DNA of 34,319 bases from Desulfotomaculum sp. (GTDB lineage Bacteria; Bacillota; Desulfotomaculia; Desulfotomaculales; Nap2-2B), in assembly GCA_003513005.1 (NCBI GenBank), contig DOTD01000069.1:71889-106207 (forward strand). Reading direction: 5' to 3'. Shown piece after piece: positions 18,269-25,236 of this stretch. The position numbers were made by a program, and so were the translations under genes. How positions within the stretch are numbered: position 1 is the stretch's first letter; each line of letters begins with the position of its first letter. Under the pieces are notes generated by a model. It saw only the letters and a list, made by a program, of their open reading frames with translations, was not told the DNA's origin and ran no database searches.

Positions 18269-18974
18269 TGTTCTGGCTGTGGTGGTGGCTGCAGGCCAAA
18301 GCAGAAGGATGGGCGAAAATGTTAACAAGCTGCTTTTACCCGTGGGTGGACGTCCTGTTCTGTCTTATTCCCTGGCGGCGCTGCAGGAAGCGCCCTTTAT
18401 AAAAGGCTTTGTCCTGGTTGCGGACGAAAGGGAATCAGACACATATAAGACGCTTGCAGAGCAATGGGGCTGTACAAAAATGATCAGTCTGGTAAAGGGA
18501 GGTAAAACACGGCAGGATTCAGTCTGGGAAGGATTAAACGCTCTGCCTGCAGATACCCGGGTGGTAATTGTTCATGACGGCGCCCGCCCCCTTGTTACGC
18601 TTAATCAGCTCGATCAAGTTGTTTCCGGTGCTCTGCGTTGGGGCGCTGCAGCGCTGGCGGTTCCTGTAAAAGACACTGTCAAAGAGACCGGTACGGGAAA
18701 TTTTATTGCCCGAACCTTAAATAGAGAATCTTTATGGCTTGCTCAAACACCGCAAGCCTTTTCTTTTCCCCTTTTGCTGGATGTCCACCGTCTGGCCCGC
18801 CGAGACCGAAGGACTGCCACCGATGACGCCGGCTTAGTGGAAGCGATGGGCATCCCGGTAAAGATTATCGAGGGCTCGTATAGGAATATTAAAGTTACCA
18901 CTCCCGAGGATTTATCAATGATCGAATTTTTCCTGCAGCAACGGGGTAGTTTGGGGGAATACGGATGTCATTAA
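18255..18974 (+). CDS. ispD: IspD, 2-C-methyl-D-erythritol 4-phosphate cytidylyltransferase
   Basis: IspD catalyses the third step of the MEP isoprenoid pathway, joining CTP and MEP to give CDP-ME. The 239-residue protein has the CTP-binding loop AAGQSRRMGENVNKLLLPV near 12-30, VIVHDGARPL near 99 and the substrate-binding ATDDAGLVEAMG near 192. The start ATG 18255 lies inside the end of the PIN/TRAM gene, and the stop overlaps the start of ispF by 10 bp, so the three genes are translationally coupled. Confidence 0.97.
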   Translation: MFLDNVLAVVVAAGQSRRMGENVNKLLLPVGGRPVLSYSLAALQEAPFIKGFVLVADERESDTYKTLAEQWGCTKMISLVKGGKTRQDSVWEGLNALPADTRVVIVHDGARPLVTLNQLDQVVSGALRWGAAALAVPVKDTVKETGTGNFIARTLNRESLWLAQTPQAFSFPLLLDVHRLARRDRRTATDDAGLVEAMGIPVKIIEGSYRNIKVTTPEDLSMIEFFLQQRGSLGEYGCH

Positions 18975-19450
18975 GGGTGGGTTTTGGCTATGATGTACAC
19001 AGATTGGTAACAGGCCGTCCCTTGATCCTGGGAGGTGTAACAATACCTTTTGGAAAAGGGCTGGATGGCCATTCAGACGCTGATGTACTTGTCCATGCGA
19101 TAATGGATGCGCTTTTAGGAGCCGCTGGCGAAGGAGACATAGGAAGGCACTTTCCCAGTACAGATCCCGTTTATAAGGGTATTTCAAGTCTTTTATTGCT
19201 GGATAAGGTTGGGCTGATCCTAACCAGGGAAGGGTATTCAGTGGGTAACATCGATGCTGTTATAGCAGCAGAAAAGCCAACCCTGGCTGGTCACCTTTCC
19301 TTAATGGAAAAGGAAATTGCCGGCGTCCTGGCAATCAGCAGTAAAAAAGTAAATGTAAAGGCAACCACAACTGAAGGGCTTGGTTTTACGGGGACTGGAG
19401 AAGGGATGGCTGCCTGGGCTGTAACGTATCTTGAAGCGAAAGACGGTTGA
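18965..19450 (+). CDS. ispF: IspF, 2-C-methyl-D-erythritol 2,4-cyclodiphosphate synthase
   Basis: IspF is a trimeric zinc enzyme that cyclises CDP-ME 2-phosphate with loss of CMP. At 161 residues it is full length. GYDVHRL (8-14) supplies the Asp and His of the metal site. DGHSDADVLVHAIMDALLGA near 35 and the C-terminal KATTTEGLGFTGTGEGMAA near 133 are family signatures. Its last 65 bp are antisense to the 3' end of the sirtuin gene. No terminator is visible after it. Confidence 0.97.
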   Translation: MSLRVGFGYDVHRLVTGRPLILGGVTIPFGKGLDGHSDADVLVHAIMDALLGAAGEGDIGRHFPSTDPVYKGISSLLLLDKVGLILTREGYSVGNIDAVIAAEKPTLAGHLSLMEKEIAGVLAISSKKVNVKATTTEGLGFTGTGEGMAAWAVTYLEAKDG

Positions 19451-20165
19451 TTTTTTCAAGCAGAATTGGCAATATCTCTTCAGCGCAGCCGCTTAAGTGA
19501 ATATCTGAAGACATTTCCTCCTCAGGATTTATTTCTATTATTTTTGCCCCCGTCTTGCTTGCAATGCGGGGTATGCTCGCCGCAGGCTCAACAGCGGCGG
19601 AAGTTCCAATAACAATAACAACACTGCAGTTATTCGCTTCCAGGTAAGAACGGTAAAGAGCATCATGCGGTATCATTTCGCCGAAGAGCACAACATCGGG
19701 CTTTAAAACCCCTCCGCAAGCGCACAGCGGAGGAAGCAGATCGATTGCAACTTCCTTGATTGGATAGCGTCCACCGCATTTTTGGCAGACGAGCCACCTG
19801 TTATTGCCGTGGAACTCAATAACGTTGCTGCTTCCCGCTTCCTGGTGCAGTCCGTCTATGTTTTGAGTGATGATGGTCCGTAAATAGCCAAGTCTTTCAA
19901 GGCTGGCCAGGGCAAAATGGGCGGGGTTGGGCCTGGCCTTATCTATAATATCGCAAAAAATCTTTAATGCGCTCCAAACTTTGGCCGGGTTCCGCTGAAA
20001 AGCCTGAATTGTCCCGTATTCTTCGGGATCATAGTTTTCCCATATTCCGCCGCATCCTCTGAAATGGGGTATGCCGCTGGCAACCGAAATTCCAGCTCCT
20101 GTAAGAGCGATTGTATTATTTGCCGCCGCGAAAATTTCGACTGCTGCAGAGTCAATCGGAATCAT
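19386..20165 (-). CDS. Sirtuin (Sir2-family NAD-dependent protein deacylase)
   Basis: The ~259-residue enzyme removes acyl groups from lysines with NAD+. It has TGAGISVASGIP near 21-32, the catalytic TQNIDGLH and IEFHGN (active-site His), and a four-Cys zinc module (CQKCGG...CACGG). GTSAAVEPAAS is the late NAD-binding motif. The usual GIPDFR reads GIPHFR here, an Asp-to-His change beside the NAD pocket. I chose ATG 20165 because AAGGAA lies 9 nt upstream and the protein then starts like relatives. An in-frame ATG at 20303 would add 46 residues but lacks a ribosome site. The last ~21 residues are read from sequence antisense to ispF, beyond the usual sirtuin end. Confidence 0.9.
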   Translation of the reverse strand: MIPIDSAAVEIFAAANNTIALTGAGISVASGIPHFRGCGGIWENYDPEEYGTIQAFQRNPAKVWSALKIFCDIIDKARPNPAHFALASLERLGYLRTIITQNIDGLHQEAGSSNVIEFHGNNRWLVCQKCGGRYPIKEVAIDLLPPLCACGGVLKPDVVLFGEMIPHDALYRSYLEANNCSVVIVIGTSAAVEPAASIPRIASKTGAKIIEINPEEEMSSDIHLSGCAEEILPILLEKINRLSLQDTLQPRQPSLLQSP

Positions 20166-20349
20166 AATTTTCATTTCCTTAAGGTTCCATGTTGTCTTCC
20201 TGACTGGAAAAGCTTTTAAAATCAGCTGAGCTTCTTCTTTTTTATCTTCCGGCGCCAAAATTTCCGTTTCGACTGCCAGACCCATAATTACTTTACTATG
20301 CATTAATATATATTATGTTGCGTGAAAAGCAATAGAGATTGTATTATTA

Positions 20350-20378
20350 TTGTATTTTCCCGTGCCCGCTAGTATAAT
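20350..20378 (+). promoter_or_regulatory. Probable promoter of the SCIFF cassette
   Basis: A perfect -10 TATAAT (20373-20378) lies 17 bp after TTGTAT (20350-20355), a weak -35. It is in the divergent spacer between the sirtuin gene and the SCIFF precursor, ~50 bp before the precursor start. Confidence 0.55.
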
Positions 20379-20428
20379 TTTAAAGGTAGCTTTTTAACAT
20401 ATTGCTGATCAGGGGGTAGAAAATCAAT

Positions 20429-20581
20429 ATGGGTAAGCATATCAAAACTATAACGGGGCCATTCCTGACTAAAGCGATTGATGACCGTGGATGCGGTGAG
20501 TGCCAGACGTCCTGTCAGTCTGCCTGCAAGACATCGATTACGGTCAGCAATCAGACATGTCTCAAAAAAAAGAATAAATAG
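20429..20581 (+). CDS. SCIFF ranthipeptide precursor, five-cysteine variant
   Basis: This 50-residue peptide precursor is of the SCIFF family (normally six Cys in about 45 residues). The N-terminal GKHIKTIT matches the conserved leader, and the core reads GCGECQTSC then QSACKTSITVSNQTC. Cysteines are at 22, 25, 29, 33 and 44. In other SCIFF peptides the core reads SACKTSCT; here the fifth Cys is Ile37. The residues that correspond to the characterised thioether pair (Cys32 donor and Thr37 acceptor in described homologues) are kept as Cys33 and Thr38. The peptide should be cross-linked by the maturase encoded just downstream. The start is ATG 20429 with AGGGGG upstream at somewhat long spacing. 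The gene is short but recognised with confidence. Confidence 0.93.
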   Translation: MGKHIKTITGPFLTKAIDDRGCGECQTSCQSACKTSITVSNQTCLKKKNK

Positions 20582-20602
20582 ATCTTGTTTTTAGATAATC
20601 AA

Positions 20603-21988
20603 ATGATCCATAAGTTTATTTTTGATGGGACAAGGCTTGTGCTTGATGTCAACAGCGGAGCCCTGCATTTGGTAAGTGAAGTGGCCTGGGACGTTTTGGA
20701 CGGGTACATTCCGGGCAAGTGTGAAGAACTCGTCAATAAATACTCTGCCCTGCATCCAAGACAGGAAGTTGAGCAAGCTGTAGAGGAGATTGAACTCCTG
20801 GTTGAACAGGGTTTTTTATTTACCGGGGATCCTTTTCATGGTTCCTGGGAACAACCTGACAACCGGATTATAAAAGCCTTGTGCTTGTTCCTTTCCGATA
20901 GGTGCAGCCTGCAATGCAGGTATTGCTTTGCAAGACCAGGTGTTTCTTCTATTGGAGGCGCCGGCTTGATGACAGAGGAAATAGGCTCTCAAGCGATAGA
21001 TTTTCTTCTTACCTCTTCCGGGCCCCGCCGCAGAGTAGAAGTTGATTTTTTCGGCGGCGAGCCTTTGCTGAATTTTCCCGTCCTTGAGCGTCTTGTTTCT
21101 TACGGCAGGAAAAGATCTTTAGCGCTCGGCAAGGAAATAAATTTTACGGTGACCACCAATGCATTGGGACTTACCAGGGGAATAGGAGACTATCTGTGTG
21201 AAAACGAGATCAGCGTAATCCTTAGCCTCGACGGGCGCCCGGAAGTCCATGACCGGATGAGGGTATTTCCAAACGGAAAAGGGTCCTATCAGTCAGTTTT
21301 TAAAAACATTTTGGAATTTATTCAAGCTCACCCCCGGGCAAATTATTACCTGAGGGGAACTTATACGGCTTATAATCTGAATTTCTCAGATGATGTAACC
21401 CATATGCTCGGGCAGGGATTCAACAAAGTGTCCGTAGAACCTGTGATAGCCCTTGCTCAGGAGGATTATGCCCTGTCGGAAGAAGATCTTCCTTCTATAG
21501 GACGGGAATATGAAAAACTGACCAGAGAGATAATATCACGGCTGGAAGAAGGGCAAGAAGTAGATTTTTACCACTATAATATTGATTTAGATGAAGGTGT
21601 CTGCCTGCCCAAGCGTTTGGGAGGGTGCAGCGCGGGCTTTGAATACCTGTCTGTAACAAGCAGAGGAGATTTATATCCCTGTCACCAGTTTGCAGGCCGG
21701 GAGGGTTTCTTAATGGGTGACGTAAATTCTGGCGTGGTCCGGGAGGATTTGCGTCAATTATTCCGCAATGCCCATGTGTATAAAAAAGAAGGCTGCGGAT
21801 CTTGCTGGGCCAGGAACTACTGCAGCGGAGGCTGCCATGCGAACGCTCATCTATTTAACAGTTCGATTTATAAACCGGATCAGCTTGCCTGCCGGATAAT
21901 CAAAAAACGGCTGGAATGCGCACTTTATTTAAAAGCATACCGGGCCATGAAAGAGATAAAAACAACGGAATATAGCTTAAAAGTTTGA
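20603..21988 (+). CDS. SCIFF radical SAM/SPASM maturase
   Basis: This enzyme cleaves S-adenosylmethionine and forms Cys-to-residue thioether links in the SCIFF peptide. The 461-residue protein (from MIHKF) has an N-terminal RiPP-recognition (PqqD-like) domain (~1-80). The radical SAM core follows, with CSLQCRYC (CxxxCxxC; Cys101, 105, 108), then GGEPLLNF and a SAM-binding region. The C-terminal SPASM domain is Cys-rich (GGCSAGFEY, LYPCHQFAG, CGSCWARNYCSGGC) for two auxiliary 4Fe-4S clusters. ATG 20603 is chosen because relatives start at MIHKF. An in-frame TTG at 20585, 3 bp after the precursor stop, is possible, and neither has a clear ribosome site. Confidence 0.95.
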   Translation: MIHKFIFDGTRLVLDVNSGALHLVSEVAWDVLDGYIPGKCEELVNKYSALHPRQEVEQAVEEIELLVEQGFLFTGDPFHGSWEQPDNRIIKALCLFLSDRCSLQCRYCFARPGVSSIGGAGLMTEEIGSQAIDFLLTSSGPRRRVEVDFFGGEPLLNFPVLERLVSYGRKRSLALGKEINFTVTTNALGLTRGIGDYLCENEISVILSLDGRPEVHDRMRVFPNGKGSYQSVFKNILEFIQAHPRANYYLRGTYTAYNLNFSDDVTHMLGQGFNKVSVEPVIALAQEDYALSEEDLPSIGREYEKLTREIISRLEEGQEVDFYHYNIDLDEGVCLPKRLGGCSAGFEYLSVTSRGDLYPCHQFAGREGFLMGDVNSGVVREDLRQLFRNAHVYKKEGCGSCWARNYCSGGCHANAHLFNSSIYKPDQLACRIIKKRLECALYLKAYRAMKEIKTTEYSLKV

Positions 21989-22006
21989 GTAGGTTAAGGA
22001 GGACGT

Positions 22007-22606
22007 ATGCCTAAGAACAAAAAAACTAACTTTCATGAAAGGCGCAGGAATAAACAAAAGATTGTTTTCATTATTCTTGCTGTGGTTTTATCAGTCGGTT
22101 TAATCGGTTCGTCGGTTGTCTGGATAGCAGGGGGATCACTGGTAGAGCCTGTGGAAAAAGAGCAAAAAAATGTAACGCCCCAAGATAATATTAAAAATCT
22201 AGAAGCCAGTGTAAAAAGTAATCCGAACGATGCTGGGGCGTTGGCCGAGTTGGCCAGAGCTTATGCAAATGCGGGGCGGTCTAAAGACGCCTTTGACATG
22301 TATGAGCGGGCTGTTCCAAAAAACCCGGATGACAGCGATTTAGTTCTGGAACTGGCTGCGATGGGTTTTCAGCAGGGTGAGTTTGATAAAACAATACGAT
22401 ACCTGGAAGAAGAAATAAAAAACCACCCGGAAAATGCAAAAGCTTATTACTTCCGCGGAATAGTTTTGGCTGAAGGCAAAAAAGATTATCAAAAGGGCAT
22501 TCAGGATGTTGAAAAATATATTTTGATGACCAAAGACAGTGATGAGAAAGCCAAGGCAATGCAGATGATCGAAGTGTGGAAGGCAAATTTACCGGCCACC
22601 GGTTGA
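22007..22606 (+). CDS. Membrane-anchored tetratricopeptide-repeat protein
   Basis: The 199-residue protein has a basic N-terminus (NKKTNFHERRRNKQK), one transmembrane helix (~19-41) and then an extracytoplasmic segment with about three TPR units (~60-185: NPNDAGALAELARAYANAGR, NPDDSDLVLELAAMGFQQGE, HPENAKAYYFRGIVLAEGKK). TPR arrays mediate protein contacts; the partner is unknown. TAAGGAGG lies 7 nt before ATG 22007, and the gene follows the SCIFF maturase by 18 bp, so it is probably in the same transcript. It may instead be an unrelated envelope factor. Confidence 0.85.
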   Translation: MPKNKKTNFHERRRNKQKIVFIILAVVLSVGLIGSSVVWIAGGSLVEPVEKEQKNVTPQDNIKNLEASVKSNPNDAGALAELARAYANAGRSKDAFDMYERAVPKNPDDSDLVLELAAMGFQQGEFDKTIRYLEEEIKNHPENAKAYYFRGIVLAEGKKDYQKGIQDVEKYILMTKDSDEKAKAMQMIEVWKANLPATG

Positions 22607-22640
22607 TCAACTAAATATCCAATTAATTAATTTAGTTGAT
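22606..22640. repeat. Inverted repeat between TPR and protease genes
   Basis: ATCAACTAAAT (22606-22616) and ATTTAGTTGAT (22630-22640) are perfect 11-bp arms around a 13-nt AT-rich loop, starting at the TPR stop codon and ending 14 nt before the next ATG. No T-run follows. It could be an mRNA stabiliser or a weak attenuator within the operon. Confidence 0.7.
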
Positions 22641-22653
22641 TAGAAAGGTAAAA

Positions 22654-23550
22654 ATGAACTTAACTTCTTTTGAGAATCGTCATATGCTTTACGGCAAGTG
22701 TTTATCACCATCAGTGTTTGTAAAATATTTTACCGTTGTTTTAACTGTTGTTATTGCCTTATTAATCAGAGTCCCTTCCGAAATAAGAGGATATGCCCAC
22801 AGTTTATTCTGGGAAGCCTGTCGCATTCATGTTTTACTCAATACATACGACATGCCGTCTTTGGCTGGAGAGCATTTTTTAGTCAAGTATAATAAAGGCG
22901 ATCTTGAAGGCGCCCGGATTGTGCTAAAAACTGCAGAACGCTATTATGATTCCGTGGCTGATGAGTACGGTTTTACAAGCGCAAAACCTCTGGTAGTGGT
23001 TGTCTATTCTTCCCGTCAGGAGCTTAACAACTTTTTTGGCTGGCCCGCCAGTATAAGCGCGATGGGAGCCTATCACGCCGGGGTAATACGCGTGCTGGCC
23101 CCCCAGGCGTGGATTTTGCCGGGGGACGAGGCGCAAATGGAAAGTGTCTTCATGAATTCAGGGCCTATGGCGCATGAGTTAACCCACCTTGTTTTGGATA
23201 AAGTAACAGAAGGAAATATACCCCGCTGGTTTACTGAAGGAGTCGCTCAGTTTGAAGAGTATAGGCTGACCGGTTTCCAGTTTGGCGGAGGTAATTACTC
23301 TTTTGGTAAAAAAGATCCGTATGATTTTGGAAAGATGGACAAGGACTTTGACGATCTGCCTGATCAGACTCTTGCTTACCGGCAATGCTTTTCTGCTATC
23401 CAGTATATGGAAAGAAAATATGGACCGGATAGTGTATATCAAATCTTGAAAGTATTGGCAGGCGGTGGTAGTATAAGTAAAGCAATCGACGAAATATTGG
23501 GAGCCAATCTTGAAGAATTTCAATCTGGTTGGAAAAGCTGGGCGATCTAG
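22654..23550 (+). CDS. Membrane-anchored peptidase MA-like gluzincin metalloprotease
   Basis: The 298-residue protein has one N-terminal transmembrane helix (~24-41) and an extracytoplasmic catalytic domain. MAHELTHLVLD (HExxH at 174-178) and RWFTEGVAQFEEY (third zinc ligand Glu195) give the gluzincin pattern of the Peptidase MA family. ATG 22654 is preferred, since AGAAAGGT lies just upstream; an in-frame TTG at 22636 lies within the inverted repeat. It is third after the SCIFF maturase and TPR genes. The substrate is unknown. Trimming of a secreted peptide or a cell-wall protein is possible. Confidence 0.85.
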   Translation: MNLTSFENRHMLYGKCLSPSVFVKYFTVVLTVVIALLIRVPSEIRGYAHSLFWEACRIHVLLNTYDMPSLAGEHFLVKYNKGDLEGARIVLKTAERYYDSVADEYGFTSAKPLVVVVYSSRQELNNFFGWPASISAMGAYHAGVIRVLAPQAWILPGDEAQMESVFMNSGPMAHELTHLVLDKVTEGNIPRWFTEGVAQFEEYRLTGFQFGGGNYSFGKKDPYDFGKMDKDFDDLPDQTLAYRQCFSAIQYMERKYGPDSVYQILKVLAGGGSISKAIDEILGANLEEFQSGWKSWAI

Positions 23551-23604
23551 AAGCCTTTTAAGGGATAAGAAGTAATTTGTTGTGTTGCGGGAGGCCCTTT
23601 AAGT

Positions 23605-24858
23605 GTGAGTAAGTTTATAGTCAGGGGTGGTAAAGTACTTTCAGGGAGAGTCCGGGTTAGCGGCGCCAAGAATGCTGCGCTGGCTATTTTATGCGCTTCC
23701 GTTATGGCTCAAAGTAACGTACTGCTTGAAAACATCCCGAAAATCGAAGATCTCCGGGTTATGACGGAACTGATTAAGAGTATCGGCGCTGCTTTAAAAT
23801 GGACGGAAGACGACTCTTTAACAATATCCATGCCCGATGGGCATAATGGAATGCCAACTTATGCCCTGGCGAAAAAATTAAGGGCTTCGAACCTGCTCAT
23901 CGGACCCATGCTTGCCCGTTTCGGCCGGGCTGAAATATGCCTGCCGGGTGGGTGTGATATAGGTTTAAGGCCCATGGATCTTCATTTTAAAGGCTTTGCT
24001 GCTTTAGGAGCAAAAATGTCCCTTGAAAAAGGAATCATGAAGGCGGAAGCAGGTCATCTTGAGGGAGCCAGGGTTTATTTGGATTTTCCCAGCGTAGGGG
24101 CAACCGAAAATATAATGATGGCAGCCTGTCTTGCTAAAGGACAAACTGTTATTGAAAACTGCGCCAAAGAGCCGGAAATAGTCGACTTGGCCAGTTTTTT
24201 AAACTGCCTTGGCGGGAAGGTCAGAGGAGCAGGAACTGATATTATCAAGATAGAGGGAGTAAAATATCTGAATGGGTGTACTCACTACAATGTTATACCC
24301 GACCGAATAGAAGCAGGTACTTTTATGATTGCCGCCGCAGCTACAGGCGGTGATATCAAACTGGAAAATATTATTCCGCTTCATGTGGAACCTTTAAGCG
24401 CAAAACTGCGCGAGGCCGGATTGGAGGTTGTCGAGGAAGAGGACTCTCTTCGAATTAGGGCGGTTGATGGCCTGCGTTCCCTGGATATAAAAACGATGCC
24501 TTACCCCGGTTTCCCGACCGACCTTCAGTCACAGATGATGACTTTGCTTTCGACTGCGACCGGAACAAGTGAAATTATTGAAAATATTTTTGAAAACCGT
24601 TTTCGCGTCGCTGACGAACTCAGACGCATGGGGGCCGTCATTAAAGTAAAAGGCAGAATGGCATTAATTAAGGGTGTGCCCAAATTATACGGCGCACAGG
24701 TCAGAGCCACTGATTTAAGAGCAGGGGCAGCTTTGGTTGTCGCAGGATTGATGGCTGAAGGTGAAACGGAAATAAACGGATCGGATTACATTGACAGAGG
24801 CTATTACAAGCTGGAAGATAAATTATCTTCCCTCGGGGGCTTGGTCTATAGATCTTAA
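23605..24858 (+). CDS. murA: MurA, UDP-N-acetylglucosamine 1-carboxyvinyltransferase
   Basis: MurA transfers enolpyruvate from PEP to UDP-GlcNAc, the first committed step of peptidoglycan synthesis. At 417 residues it is full length. The catalytic loop LPGGCDIGLRPMDLH carries Cys117, the fosfomycin-sensitive residue (Cys115 in E. coli). AKNAALAILCASVM near 21 and the second-domain DRIEAGTFMIAAAATGG and DLRAGAALVVAGLMAEG are typical. The start is GTG 23605 with GGGAGG 10 nt upstream. Firmicutes often have two copies (murAA, murAB); I cannot tell which this is. Confidence 0.96.
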   Translation: MSKFIVRGGKVLSGRVRVSGAKNAALAILCASVMAQSNVLLENIPKIEDLRVMTELIKSIGAALKWTEDDSLTISMPDGHNGMPTYALAKKLRASNLLIGPMLARFGRAEICLPGGCDIGLRPMDLHFKGFAALGAKMSLEKGIMKAEAGHLEGARVYLDFPSVGATENIMMAACLAKGQTVIENCAKEPEIVDLASFLNCLGGKVRGAGTDIIKIEGVKYLNGCTHYNVIPDRIEAGTFMIAAAATGGDIKLENIIPLHVEPLSAKLREAGLEVVEEEDSLRIRAVDGLRSLDIKTMPYPGFPTDLQSQMMTLLSTATGTSEIIENIFENRFRVADELRRMGAVIKVKGRMALIKGVPKLYGAQVRATDLRAGAALVVAGLMAEGETEINGSDYIDRGYYKLEDKLSSLGGLVYRS

Positions 24859-24905
24859 TCTGCATTGAACTCTTTACAGTAAAAGGTTAATTAGGAGGTT
24901 TTTGA

Positions 24906-25223
24906 ATGTCAGCAATTAAGATCGGCGACAGGGAATTTGAAGTGGATGATGATGGTTTTATCAAGGACCCGAATTCGTGGGACAAGGATATTGCCGCTGC
25001 CCTCGCAGCCACGGAAGGTGTTTCTGAACTCAGTGAAGATCATTGGAGAGTAATTAATTATATAAGAGAATACTATGTAAATTTCCAGGTTGCTCCAATG
25101 ATTAGAAAGCTTTGTAAAGAAACCGGCTTCAACCTGAAATATATTTATGAATTGTTTCCAACCGGGCCGGCAAAGGGCGCCTGTAAAACAGCTGGTTTAC
25201 CCAAGCCGCTTGGATGTGTATAG
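24906..25223 (+). CDS. dsrC: DsrC / TusE-family sulfur-carrier protein
   Basis: DsrC is the substrate partner of dissimilatory sulfite reductase: its C-terminal arm carries a trisulfide between two cysteines. The 105-residue protein has the family fold (IKIGDREFEVDDDGFIKDP, WRVINYIREYYVNF, APMIRKLCKETG). The flexible tail has Cys93 and the penultimate Cys104, eleven apart, the pair that separates true DsrC from TusE-like forms with one Cys. AGGAGG lies just before ATG 24906. No dsrAB or other sulfur gene is next to it here, so its partner is elsewhere. It suggests sulfite/sulfate respiration or its remnant. Confidence 0.93.
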   Translation: MSAIKIGDREFEVDDDGFIKDPNSWDKDIAAALAATEGVSELSEDHWRVINYIREYYVNFQVAPMIRKLCKETGFNLKYIYELFPTGPAKGACKTAGLPKPLGCV

Positions 25224-25236
25224 ATTTTCGTCGTAT

